The notes beneath the pieces are model-generated. The model ran no database searches and had not been told where the DNA came from. It saw only the letters and a program-made list of their open reading frames with translations. Of a stretch of 14,908 bases of DNA, positions 7,420 through 13,701 are shown in pieces (positions within the stretch are counted from its first letter, which is position 1; each line of letters starts with the position of its first letter). Made by a program: the position numbers and the translations under genes. This DNA comes from an uncultured Verrucomicrobiota bacterium (lineage in GTDB: Bacteria > Verrucomicrobiota > Kiritimatiellia > CAIQIC01 > Lenti-01): NCBI GenBank assembly GCA_938003985.1, contig CALKWZ010000058.1, positions 1 through 14,908 on the forward strand. Reading direction: 5' to 3'.

Positions 7420-8124
7420 GTGGCGAAGGCGATCGAGCAATTGTTGGTTTTGCAGGCATGCGACCAGGAAATCCGGCGTTTGCGCAAGGAAACGGACGAT
7501 ATTCCGCTGCGCAAGCAGCAGATCGAGTCGCGCTTGGCCGCCCACAAGGACGGGCAGGCCCAGGCGGAACACGCGCTGCTGGAGGCGAAAGCCCAGATCA
7601 AGCGCCTGGAGGGGGAAATCGAAGCGGCGCGCCAGCAGGTCCAGAAGTTCCGCGAGCAGCAGCTCCAGATCAAGAGCAACGACGGCTACAAGGCGCTGGA
7701 GAAGGAAATCGCGACCGCGCAGATGGCCATCCGCGGCCTGGAAGACCAGGAACTGGCCGCGATGGAAACCGTCGAGACCGCCAAAGAGGCGGTGGCGGGC
7801 CGGCAGTCGGCGCTGGCGAGCGAACAAGTCCGCGTGGACGAGGAGCTCAAGACGTTCGCGGAACGCAACGCCGGTCTCGGCGAGGAATTGAAGCGCAAGG
7901 AAGAGGAACGCCGGCAACTGGCGGCGGAAATCGATCCGACGTGGCTGGCCCGCTACGAACGGCTGTTCGCCAAGCAGCGCGACGCGGCGATCGCCTTGGT
8001 GGAACACGGCACGTGCGGCAGCTGCCACATGAAGCTCTCGCCGTCGCAGGTGGTCGAAGCGCGCAAGACGGACACGCTGACGCTGTGCGACTTTTGCGGC
8101 CGCATGCTGTATTTTGCGCCGTAG
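7420..8124 (+). CDS. Coiled-coil protein with C4-type zinc ribbon (DUF164/zf-RING_7 type)
   Basis: The 234-aa product starts at a GTG with GGCGAGGGA upstream. Residues about 10-170 form one long, highly charged coiled coil rich in Glu, Gln, Lys and Ala, including the family-typical QIKSNDGYKALEKEI (83-97). The C-terminus carries four cysteines in two CxxC pairs, Cys199/Cys202 (CGSC) and Cys223/Cys226 (CDFC), which should bind one zinc. It ends GRMLYFAP, matching the usual 'C-x2-CGR-hL-hh' end of this family. Members are widespread and have been linked to nucleic-acid binding and, in chlamydiae (CdsZ), to secretion-system assembly. The precise role here cannot be read. It lies directly upstream of rnpB and may share a transcript with it. 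Confidence 0.9.
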   Translation: MAKAIEQLLVLQACDQEIRRLRKETDDIPLRKQQIESRLAAHKDGQAQAEHALLEAKAQIKRLEGEIEAARQQVQKFREQQLQIKSNDGYKALEKEIATAQMAIRGLEDQELAAMETVETAKEAVAGRQSALASEQVRVDEELKTFAERNAGLGEELKRKEEERRQLAAEIDPTWLARYERLFAKQRDAAIALVEHGTCGSCHMKLSPSQVVEARKTDTLTLCDFCGRMLYFAP

Positions 8125-8144
8125 CGGCGGGTTTGCGCCCGCCG
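8125..8144 (+). terminator. GC-rich hairpin after the zinc-ribbon gene, possible terminator
   Basis: CGGCGGG and CCCGCCG form a perfect 7-bp stem around a 6-nt loop, starting 1 nt after the stop codon. The following bases (GGATTTCAGGTTCTTT) are only moderately T-rich. It could be a weak terminator, an mRNA 3'-end stabiliser or a processing signal before rnpB. Confidence 0.4.
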
Positions 8145-8160
8145 GGATTTCAGGTTCTTT

Positions 8161-8563
8161 GACAGCCGGGGCTCCGGGCGTCGGTCGCCGGCGGGGCGCG
8201 CAAGCGCGTCCGCCGGAGGAAAGTCCGGACTCCGCAGGGCAGGGCGTCCGCGCCGGGAGGTGCGGAATCCCTTCGGCAAACGGAGGGAAAGGAAAGTGCC
8301 ACAGAAACCAAACCGCCCGGACGCGCCGCAAGACGCGGTCGGGTAAGGGTGAAACGGCGGTGCAAGAGACCACCGTGCGGAGGCCGAGAGGCGCCGCGCA
8401 AGGCAAACCCCGCCCGGAGCAAGATCAAATAGGGAATCGCAGGGGCGGCCCGTCCCGATGCGCGGCAACGCGCGGCGGTTCCGGGTTGATCGCTTAGACA
8501 AATGACCGAGCCCGCGCAAGCGGGCGACAGAATCCGGCTTATTCGCCCGGGGTCCCGGCTGTC
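8161..8563 (+). ncRNA. rnpB: RNase P RNA, bacterial type A
   Basis: This is the catalytic RNA of RNase P, which removes the 5' leader from tRNA precursors. The ends pair as helix P1: GACAGCCGGG at 8161-8170 with CCCGGCTGTC at 8554-8563. The universal 5' core GAGGAAAGTCC is at 8216-8226. The segment GGTAAGGGTGAAACGG is near 8340-8355. The P15 region, GGAGCAAGATCAAATAGGG, is near 8416-8434. The 3' core has TAGACAAATGACCG, then ACAGAATCCGGCTTA at 8527-8541, closing P4. The length, about 403 nt, and the presence of P15-P17-type sequence fit type A. The ends are set by P1 and could be a few bases off. There is no obvious U-tract after P1, and the next coding start is only a few bases downstream. 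Confidence 0.97.
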
Positions 8564-8584
8564 AATCCCATGGACGGAACGCGA

Positions 8585-9484
8585 ATGGAAACGACGTTGA
8601 AAGGTTGGAAATGGACGGCGCTGGCGTTGCTGGCGCTGGCCGCGTTGCTGGCGTTGCGCCTGGCGCTCGCCGGCCGGAACGCGCGCGGATCGGACGAACC
8701 GTCCCGGCCGCGCGGCGACCTCGCGGAACCGTTCCGCTGGCCCGAATTGGCGGCCGGCGCCTGGAACGTGTTCCGTTCGGGCGCGGCCCCGGCGGCGGCG
8801 GCGCCGGCCGGCCAACTGGCGGCGCGCTACCGGCTGGCGGGCGTTTTCCTGATCCTGGGCGATCCGGACGCGTCCGCCGCGGAAAACCGCTGCGCCATCC
8901 TCGACGACGTGCAGGAGCAGCGGCAGATCCTCGCGGGCGAGGGCGAAGACGTCGGCCCGGCCCGCGTCGTGCGCGTGGCCGCCGACCACGTGGTGCTGTC
9001 CGCCGACGGCCACGAAGAAACGCTCGCGCTGGTGGCCGGTACGCTCGCGGGCCGCGGCGGCTCCGGCGCCGCCGGCGCTCCTGCCGCGGACGCCGCCAAG
9101 ATCCTCGAAACCACCCGCTTCGGCAACCGCGTGGGCGAAACCCGCTGGGAAATCAACAAGGCGGCGGTCCTGGAGTACTACCGGGAGATGATGGACAATC
9201 CCGAACGGCTGGCCGGGCTCTTCAACGCCATGGAACCCGACCGCGACACCGAAGGCAAAGTGGCCGGCTATCGCCTGAACGTCGCGCGGGGCGAAAAGGA
9301 TTTCTATACCCAGGTGGGCCTGCGCGACGGCGACGTCGTCCGCAAGGTCAACTCCATGCGCATGACCAGCCAGCGCCGCGCCGAATACTTCATCGGCGAG
9401 TTCGTGCAGGACCGCCTGGGCGCGGTCGTCATCGACGTCGAACGCGACGGCCAACCCCAGAAGCTGGTCTATCTGGTCAAGTAG
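8585..9484 (+). CDS. GspC-like PDZ-domain inner-membrane protein (type II secretion system related)
   Basis: The 299-aa product has a short cytoplasmic N-terminus and one transmembrane helix (about 9-30), then an Ala/Pro-rich region. A domain at about 79-152 resembles the GspC homology region: RYRLAGVFLILG, CAILDD, an ILAGEGEDVGPARVVRVAADHVVLSADG-like run, and HEETLAL. The C-terminus (about 228-299) looks like a PDZ domain: GLRDGDVVRKVNSMRMTSQ, then VVIDVERDGQPQKLVYLV. This order is that of GspC, which links the inner-membrane platform of the type II secretion system to the secretin. No other gsp genes are nearby, so this is either a displaced T2SS component or a paralogue. The ATG at 8570 lies 6 nt after rnpB without a Shine-Dalgarno. 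The ATG at 8585, with GGACGGA upstream, seems better. Confidence 0.72.
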   Translation: METTLKGWKWTALALLALAALLALRLALAGRNARGSDEPSRPRGDLAEPFRWPELAAGAWNVFRSGAAPAAAAPAGQLAARYRLAGVFLILGDPDASAAENRCAILDDVQEQRQILAGEGEDVGPARVVRVAADHVVLSADGHEETLALVAGTLAGRGGSGAAGAPAADAAKILETTRFGNRVGETRWEINKAAVLEYYREMMDNPERLAGLFNAMEPDRDTEGKVAGYRLNVARGEKDFYTQVGLRDGDVVRKVNSMRMTSQRRAEYFIGEFVQDRLGAVVIDVERDGQPQKLVYLVK

Positions 9485-9493
9485 GGGGCGGTC

Positions 9494-10426
9494 ATGCCGG
9501 CTCGGGGCGGAAGCGCGGTCGTCGAACCGGTCGTTTTGTCCGCCAGCCGCGCGACGGATATCCCCGCGTTCTATGCGGACTGGTTCATGCGCCGGTTGCG
9601 GGCGGGATTCTTCCGCTGGACGAATCCATTCAACGCCGCGCAGGTCCAGACGGTGTCCGTCGCGAAAACGCGGGCCATCGTTTTCTGGACGAAAGACCCC
9701 GCGGGCCTCTGGCCGCATCTGGACGAGCTGGACCGGACGGGCATCCACTATTATTTCCAGTACACGCTGAACGACTACGAAGCCGAAGGCCTCGAACCGG
9801 GCCTGCCGCCGCTGGCCGCGCGCCTCGATTCCTTCCGGCGGTTGGCGGACCGCCTCCGGCCGGAGCGCGTGGTCTGGCGGCTGGATCCGCTGCTGTTGAC
9901 GGACCGCCTGGGCGTGCCGGAGCTGCTGGACCGGGCGGCGCGGCTCCTGGCGCAACTGGCGCGCCATGCCCGCAAACTGGTGTTCAGCTTCGCGGACATT
10001 GCGGCCTATCCGGCGGTGCGGCGGAATCTGGCGCGCGCGGGCATCGCCGCGCGGGAATTCACGCCTGCCGAAATGGAAGAATTCGCGCGCGGCGTGGCGG
10101 AACTCAACCGCGCGTACGGCCTGGCGCTGGCGACCTGCGCGGAGGAAATCGATCTGGCCGCGCACGGCATCGCCCACAACCGCTGCGTGGACGGCGAGTT
10201 GCTGGCGCGGCTATGGCCCGACGATGCGGCGCTGCTGGAATTCCTGGGCTCGCGCGCGGCGCGGAAAGATCCCGGCCAGAGGCGCGCGTGCGGCTGCCTC
10301 GCCGGCAAGGACGTCGGTCGCTACGGCACGTGCCCGCACGGCTGCGCCTACTGCTACGCCAACGTTTCGCGCGCGGAGGCGGAGCGGAATTTCCGCGCGC
10401 ACCGGCCGGAAAACGAAACGATCTGA
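9494..10426 (+). CDS. DUF1848 family protein, radical-SAM-type cluster motif at C-terminus
   Basis: The 310-aa product matches DUF1848: SASRATDIPAFYADWFMRRL near the N-terminus, AIVFWTKDPAGLWPHLDEL (61-79), YYFQYTLNDYE (86-96), RVVWRLDPLLL (125-135) and KLVFSFADI (161-169). The C-terminus has GCLAGKDVGRYGTC, then PHGCAYCYAN. The CX3CX2C motif (Cys280, Cys284, Cys287) is the pattern that binds a 4Fe-4S cluster and SAM in radical SAM enzymes, here placed at the end rather than the start of the protein. Other cysteines (215, 231, 266, 268) may bind a second cluster. The family's reaction is not known to me. It begins 9 nt after the GspC-like gene with a G-rich Shine-Dalgarno (GGGGGCGG) and probably shares its transcript. 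It converges on the next gene with only 18 bp between. Confidence 0.88.
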   Translation: MPARGGSAVVEPVVLSASRATDIPAFYADWFMRRLRAGFFRWTNPFNAAQVQTVSVAKTRAIVFWTKDPAGLWPHLDELDRTGIHYYFQYTLNDYEAEGLEPGLPPLAARLDSFRRLADRLRPERVVWRLDPLLLTDRLGVPELLDRAARLLAQLARHARKLVFSFADIAAYPAVRRNLARAGIAAREFTPAEMEEFARGVAELNRAYGLALATCAEEIDLAAHGIAHNRCVDGELLARLWPDDAALLEFLGSRAARKDPGQRRACGCLAGKDVGRYGTCPHGCAYCYANVSRAEAERNFRAHRPENETI

Positions 10427-10444
10427 CCGGCGCGGTCGCGCGGA

Positions 10445-11407
10445 TCAATAAGCCGTGGTGCGGAACACCGGCTGGAACAGCTTGGTTTCCCGCGCGCAGA
10501 TGGCCTGCACGGGACAGGCGGGGCAATCGGGCTCGGTCGTTTCGGGGCAACGCGTGCGGTTCTGGAAAAAGAACCAGTCCACGGCGGCGGCGGACAGCCC
10601 GGTGCGGGCCATGAGCCGGCCGACGGCCTCGTAGGTGGCGGCGCGGATCAGTTCTTCTTCGGTTTGGGACAAGAGTTCGCGCGCGACCAATTTTTTCCGG
10701 AGCGCCGGATCGTCGACACGCACGAGGCCGGTGCGCAGCGCGCTGCGCTGGAGATGGTAGTCGATGATCGGCACGGCCGACTCCGGATCGGTCACCCGCA
10801 GAAAACGCTCCGGCCGGTTTTCGAGCACGATGGCCAGCAGCATGGCCTTCTTCTGGAGCGGGTCCTCGGCGTAGCCGGGGATTTCGGCGAGGATTTCCAG
10901 CAGCGCGAAAAGCGGTTTGGGCGCCGCCTGGGCGCGCCGCAGCATGTCGGCGGGCGTTGCGCCGCGCGCGCGGAACCACTCGGCGTAGCCGCGGATCAAC
11001 GCGAGATGCTCGGGCCACATGGGCAGCGGATTCGCGCCGGCGTCGTCGCGGAAGAGATCGGCCAGCTGGACGTTGGTGCGGGCGGCCAACGTCGCCGGGA
11101 AAAACGCGGCCGGATCGGCTTGGCACGCGCGCGTGCAGGCGCGGAAGAGGAAATCGGAGCCTTTCAGGTCGCGGCCGTCGAGGCGCGCGACCATGGGCTT
11201 GTCCCAGCGGTTGCCGGCGAGGGTCCAGAAGCCGAACTGGTGGGCGCAGGCAAAGAAGAACGTCTCCAAAACGCCCGGCCGGTCGCGTTCGGGATAGATG
11301 AAACCTTCGCTGCGCGTGCAGAAATCGAACGGCTGGATGCCGGCGGATTTCTTCAGATAGGCCGCGAAGGCGTCGATCTGGCGGTCGTCCACGACAAGGT
11401 TTATCAT
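10445..11407 (-). CDS. Queuosine-salvage/HhH-glycosylase-like protein with C-terminal four-Cys cluster loop (putative)
   Basis: The 320-aa product has CPETTEPDCPACPVQAIC near its end: Cys287, Cys295, Cys298, Cys304. The spacing C-x7-C-x2-C-x5-C is one residue off the C-x6-C-x2-C-x5-C iron-sulfur loop of EndoIII/MutY. The body carries VLETFFFACAHQFGFW (46-61), a KGSDFLFRA segment, IIDYHLQRSALRTGLV (214-229) and EEELIRAATYEAVGRL (250-265). The last two resemble the '-ADYxxPQxLRxxGV-' and 'E-EIRAAT-AVE-L' blocks I know from DUF2419/Qng1 queuosine-nucleotide hydrolases, which have a HhH glycosylase-like fold. The call is distant and inferential. The start at 11407 overlaps the stop of the PEP-CTERM gene (ATGA), so translation is probably coupled. 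Longer upstream starts would lie inside that gene. Confidence 0.6.
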   Translation of the reverse strand: MINLVVDDRQIDAFAAYLKKSAGIQPFDFCTRSEGFIYPERDRPGVLETFFFACAHQFGFWTLAGNRWDKPMVARLDGRDLKGSDFLFRACTRACQADPAAFFPATLAARTNVQLADLFRDDAGANPLPMWPEHLALIRGYAEWFRARGATPADMLRRAQAAPKPLFALLEILAEIPGYAEDPLQKKAMLLAIVLENRPERFLRVTDPESAVPIIDYHLQRSALRTGLVRVDDPALRKKLVARELLSQTEEELIRAATYEAVGRLMARTGLSAAAVDWFFFQNRTRCPETTEPDCPACPVQAICARETKLFQPVFRTTAY

Positions 11408-12012
11408 GAATGGCGAAGGCTCCCGAGTTTTCTTTTCCAGGCAAAGAGCAGGAGGCCTCCGGCCAAGATCAGGCCCAACGAGCGGGGTTCTGGTATGGCT
11501 CCAAAGGTGAAGGAAAACGCAGAGTCGGCGAGGCCGCCTCCACTCCATTCGCCATTGCTCCAGGTGATGTGATGTCCGGGCGCGTTGCCGCTGGTGTCAT
11601 ATCTAAAGCTATCCATGCCGGCCGGGAAGGTTTCCGTGCGCGCGACCGTGATGGCGTAGTTGCCAGGTCCGAGCGCGACCGAATCGAAGTTGAACGACTC
11701 CCAGCCGGAGTGGGTGGCGGAACTGGTGAAACCGTTGACGGATGCCAATACTTGCGACAGGTTGTTGCCATCCCGAAGCGTCGCGGTAAATAATTCAGGC
11801 TCGCCGAAACCGGCGGAGATTTGAAATTCCGCGGTTAAGAGATACATGGCATCCGTGAGAGTGAAGGTCTGCCCATGCTGAAGCCACTGGAATCCATTCC
11901 AGCCCAGGGCGGCGGTTACATTGGATTCAGTCCATTCGATGGTCATGATGGCCCGAGCAGGCAACGGAAGCCATCCACAGAGGCCGACGAGCAACCATAT
12001 GGCGGGTTTCAT
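11404..12012 (-). CDS. PEP-CTERM sorting domain protein
   Basis: The 202-aa secreted protein has a signal peptide (MKPAIWLLVGLCGWLPLPARA, 1-21), a beta-rich body and a classical PEP-CTERM tail. The tail has IPEP at 173-176, a hydrophobic helix (SLGLILAGGLLLFAW, 178-192) and a basic end (KRKLGSLRHS). In PEP-CTERM/exosortase systems the tail is cut by exosortase (EpsH/XrtA type), and the protein usually reaches the surface or the extracellular matrix. The body (QTFTLTDAMYLLTAEFQI, then LGPGNYAITVAR) resembles 'choice-of-anchor' beta-sandwich proteins. No exosortase is visible here. Base composition is clearly less GC-rich than its neighbours (many AAT, TTG and ATG codons), which hints at different selection or acquisition. 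The ATG at 12012 is chosen because the signal peptide starts there. An in-frame ATG at 12055 would add a charged leader. Confidence 0.92.
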   Translation of the reverse strand: MKPAIWLLVGLCGWLPLPARAIMTIEWTESNVTAALGWNGFQWLQHGQTFTLTDAMYLLTAEFQISAGFGEPELFTATLRDGNNLSQVLASVNGFTSSATHSGWESFNFDSVALGPGNYAITVARTETFPAGMDSFRYDTSGNAPGHHITWSNGEWSGGGLADSAFSFTFGAIPEPRSLGLILAGGLLLFAWKRKLGSLRHS

Positions 12013-12058
12013 TGATTTATTCCAGCGAGAAGCGCGCTTCCATTCAAACCACGGCATA

Positions 12059-12087
12059 CATATATCAGGAATCAGGAGAAGCGACAA
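12059..12087 (-). promoter_or_regulatory. Candidate promoter for the PEP-CTERM gene
   Basis: TTGTCG (12087-12082) and TATATG (12064-12059) on the minus strand are 17 bp apart, 4/6 matches each. The -10 box ends 46 bp upstream of the ATG at 12012. The rest of the 12013-12238 gap shows no gene or clear terminator. Confidence 0.4.
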
Positions 12088-12238
12088 GCTCATTCACCGA
12101 ACCATCGCATGCGCGAACCCCCTGTGCGGGCGGGCTCCTGCAATTCTGGGAAGTCGGAACTGCGCGGAACGATATTTCGACGGCGGGGCGTCGATCTGGC
12201 GGTTGCCGACGGAAAGTCGATTCATGGGACGACCGATG

Positions 12239-12691
12239 TCAGGGAGGAGCGGGCAGGATTTCCAAGGCGTCGAAGGTGGGCGGCGGGAGCGTTTCCAGGG
12301 GAGGTCCCTCGTCCAGGGTCTGGGGCGCACGGTGGAGGGCGTCGGTCAGGTAGAGGGCGCGGAGGAGATCAAGGCGCAGCTGGCCGGGGTGGATGGCGAT
12401 TTCGGGTCCGTCGGCGCAGTCGAGGAGGTTGGTGGAAACGACCGTGGCGGAAATTTCGCGCAGGAGATCCCGGCCGCGAAACACGCGGTAGGCGAAGGCG
12501 TCGCCGACGGCCGGCGGCTGGAAGAGTTCCGGGCAGCGGGCCGCGATGGTTTCGCGCGGTTCGTCCAGGATGCCGGCGTAACAGACGTTGGAGCCAAACA
12601 CGAAGAAACTGCTTTCTGGTTGGCCGGCGGCGGCCAGCATGGCGGCGGTCCAAACCGCCGTTCCTGCCGCGAATGTTCGAAGGGAGAGCAT
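12239..12691 (-). CDS. Small secreted hypothetical protein
   Basis: The 150-aa product begins with a signal-like hydrophobic segment (LRTFAAGTAVWTAAMLAAAG, about 4-23). The mature part has SFFVFGSNVCYAGILDEPRE (28-47), VGDAFAYRVFRGRDLLREISATVVSTNLLDC-like text through about residue 92, and a Pro-rich end (ETLPPPTFDALEILPAPP). There are three Cys in the mature region (37, 53, 92). I do not recognise a family. The start could also be an ATG at 12733, but the signal peptide begins at 12691. No clear Shine-Dalgarno is visible. It lies upstream of the PEP-CTERM gene on the same strand but 226 bp away, so a shared operon is uncertain. It is a likely real gene because the frame, signal peptide and composition agree. 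Confidence 0.6.
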   Translation of the reverse strand: MLSLRTFAAGTAVWTAAMLAAAGQPESSFFVFGSNVCYAGILDEPRETIAARCPELFQPPAVGDAFAYRVFRGRDLLREISATVVSTNLLDCADGPEIAIHPGQLRLDLLRALYLTDALHRAPQTLDEGPPLETLPPPTFDALEILPAPP

Positions 12692-12824
12692 CGTTTCGCA
12701 TGAGGTCCGACAACCCGAGGATAAACGAGCCAACAGACGGGGTCAACGGCAGACAAAATTCGGTCCATGCCATTCGTTCAGCGCACCGCGCCGCCCGGCA
12801 GCCCCCCGTTTTCGGCAATCGCCT

Positions 12825-12954
12825 TTCGTATGATCATTAATTAATCATGATACGAAGGGTGAAGGCGGATAAATGTCATATTATTTAGATAATATGGTGA
12901 ATTATCAGAATCGGCGCCGGAAAACGTATGATGGTTAATTAATGATCATACGAA
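12825..12954. repeat. AT-rich REPIN/MITE-like element: two inverted palindromes around a hairpin
   Basis: Element A (12825-12856) is a 32-bp near-palindrome, 28/32 symmetric, with outer arms TTCGTAT / ATACGAA and centre ATTAATTAAT. Element B (12925-12954) is its inverted copy, 28/30 identical to A in reverse complement. Between them lies a perfect 8-bp hairpin, CATATTAT / ATAATATG with loop TTAG (12877-12896), flanked by GATAA / TTATC. The whole is nearly symmetric about 12888. It is strikingly AT-rich in a GC-rich contig. No transposase is visible. It sits in the 302-bp gap 12692-12993, which holds nothing else I can name. Confidence 0.85.
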
Positions 12955-12993
12955 TCGAAAAGGCCGTTTTGAAGCTGCGCGCAAGAGAAACCG

Positions 12994-13227
12994 CTAGCTC
13001 CGGAAATATTTCCGGAAGAGTTCTTCGGCCTGGGCGGCGCCGGCGGGCGTGAATTCGAGGGTGACGTCGCGGAGCTTGGGCGCGGCGATCCAGCCTTTGC
13101 GGTGCAGGCGCTCGAGGGCTTTCAGGTCGAACGTCTTCCAGGCCCGGCCGCCGGTCGGCGTGCGCGTCAGGCCGAGGAACAGCAGGGCCAAGGTGGCTTC
13201 GTCGACCTTGTCCGGGTCGTAGTCCAT
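12994..13227 (-). CDS. DUF6429 family small protein
   Basis: The 77-aa product matches the DUF6429 pattern. It starts MDYDPDKVDEATLALLFLGL, continues GGRAWKTFDLKALERLHRKGWI, and ends in a helix, FTPAGAAQAEELFRKYF. The family has a winged-helix-like look and no established function that I know of. It starts 9 nt after the rsfS stop and is the last gene of the nadD-rsfS unit. No good Shine-Dalgarno is seen in the short gap, so it may rely on reinitiation. Its last codons form the perfect 18-bp palindrome TCCGGAAATATTTCCGGA (12999-13016), which may act on the transcript's 3' end. Confidence in the coding call is high; in the family name moderately so. Confidence 0.82.
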   Translation of the reverse strand: MDYDPDKVDEATLALLFLGLTRTPTGGRAWKTFDLKALERLHRKGWIAAPKLRDVTLEFTPAGAAQAEELFRKYFRS

Positions 13228-13236
13228 CGGGCCGGT

Positions 13237-13701
13237 CTATTTGACGACGGGGGCGTCTTTCCAGAGCTGTTCGAGGGCGTAGTAGCCGCGCATCTGGGGC
13301 GTGAAGAGATGGACGACGACGTCGACGTAGTCGAGCACGATCCAGCCGCTGTCGGCGGAGCCGGCGCGTCGATGGGCGGCGACGGGCGGGACGTCCTGGC
13401 GGAGCTGCTTGGCGACTTCGTCGGCCAAGGCGCGCAGATGGGGGTTGTTCAGGCCGGAGCACAGGACCATGTAGTCGGCGACGCTGGAGACGTCCGCGAT
13501 GCGCAGGACGGCGATGTTTTCGCCTTTCTTGGCGTCGAGCGCGGCGCGGATGCGGTCCACGCGGGCGCGCAACGGATCGACGGGCGCGGCTTTCTTCCGG
13601 GCCGGGGCCTTTTTCGGCGCGGCTTTTTTGGCGGGGGCGGTTTTGCGGGCCGCGGGTTTTTTCGCGGCGGACTTCGGGGCGGCGGATTTCGTGGTCTTCA
13701 T
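13237..13701 (-). CDS. rsfS: Ribosomal silencing factor RsfS (Iojap/YbeB)
   Basis: RsfS binds ribosomal protein uL14 and blocks joining of the 30S and 50S subunits under nutrient limitation. The 154-aa product has the family core at about 44-150: ENIAVLRIADVSSVADYMVLCSG (61-83), NNPHLRALADEVAKQL (85-100), SGWIVLDYVDVVVHLFTPQMRGYYALEQLW (118-147). Residues 1-40 are an added Lys/Ala/Pro-rich tail (repeats like PAKKAAPKKAPARKKAAP), low-complexity and histone H1-like, which is not part of the standard fold. The start overlaps the nadD stop by 4 nt (ATGA), so translation is coupled. The nadD-rsfS order is conserved in many bacteria, which supports both calls. Confidence 0.96.
   Translation of the reverse strand: MKTTKSAAPKSAAKKPAARKTAPAKKAAPKKAPARKKAAPVDPLRARVDRIRAALDAKKGENIAVLRIADVSSVADYMVLCSGLNNPHLRALADEVAKQLRQDVPPVAAHRRAGSADSGWIVLDYVDVVVHLFTPQMRGYYALEQLWKDAPVVK

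Noticed and set aside
8159..8164. TTGACA as a -35 box for rnpB or a downstream promoter
   Set aside because: It overlaps the 5' strand of P1 and no -10 box follows at 16-18 bp; the match is explained by the need for GACAG in P1.
12094..12330. Small minus-strand open frame upstream of the PEP-CTERM gene
   Set aside because: No Shine-Dalgarno, no recognisable sequence, and it overlaps the end of the secreted hypothetical gene in another frame.
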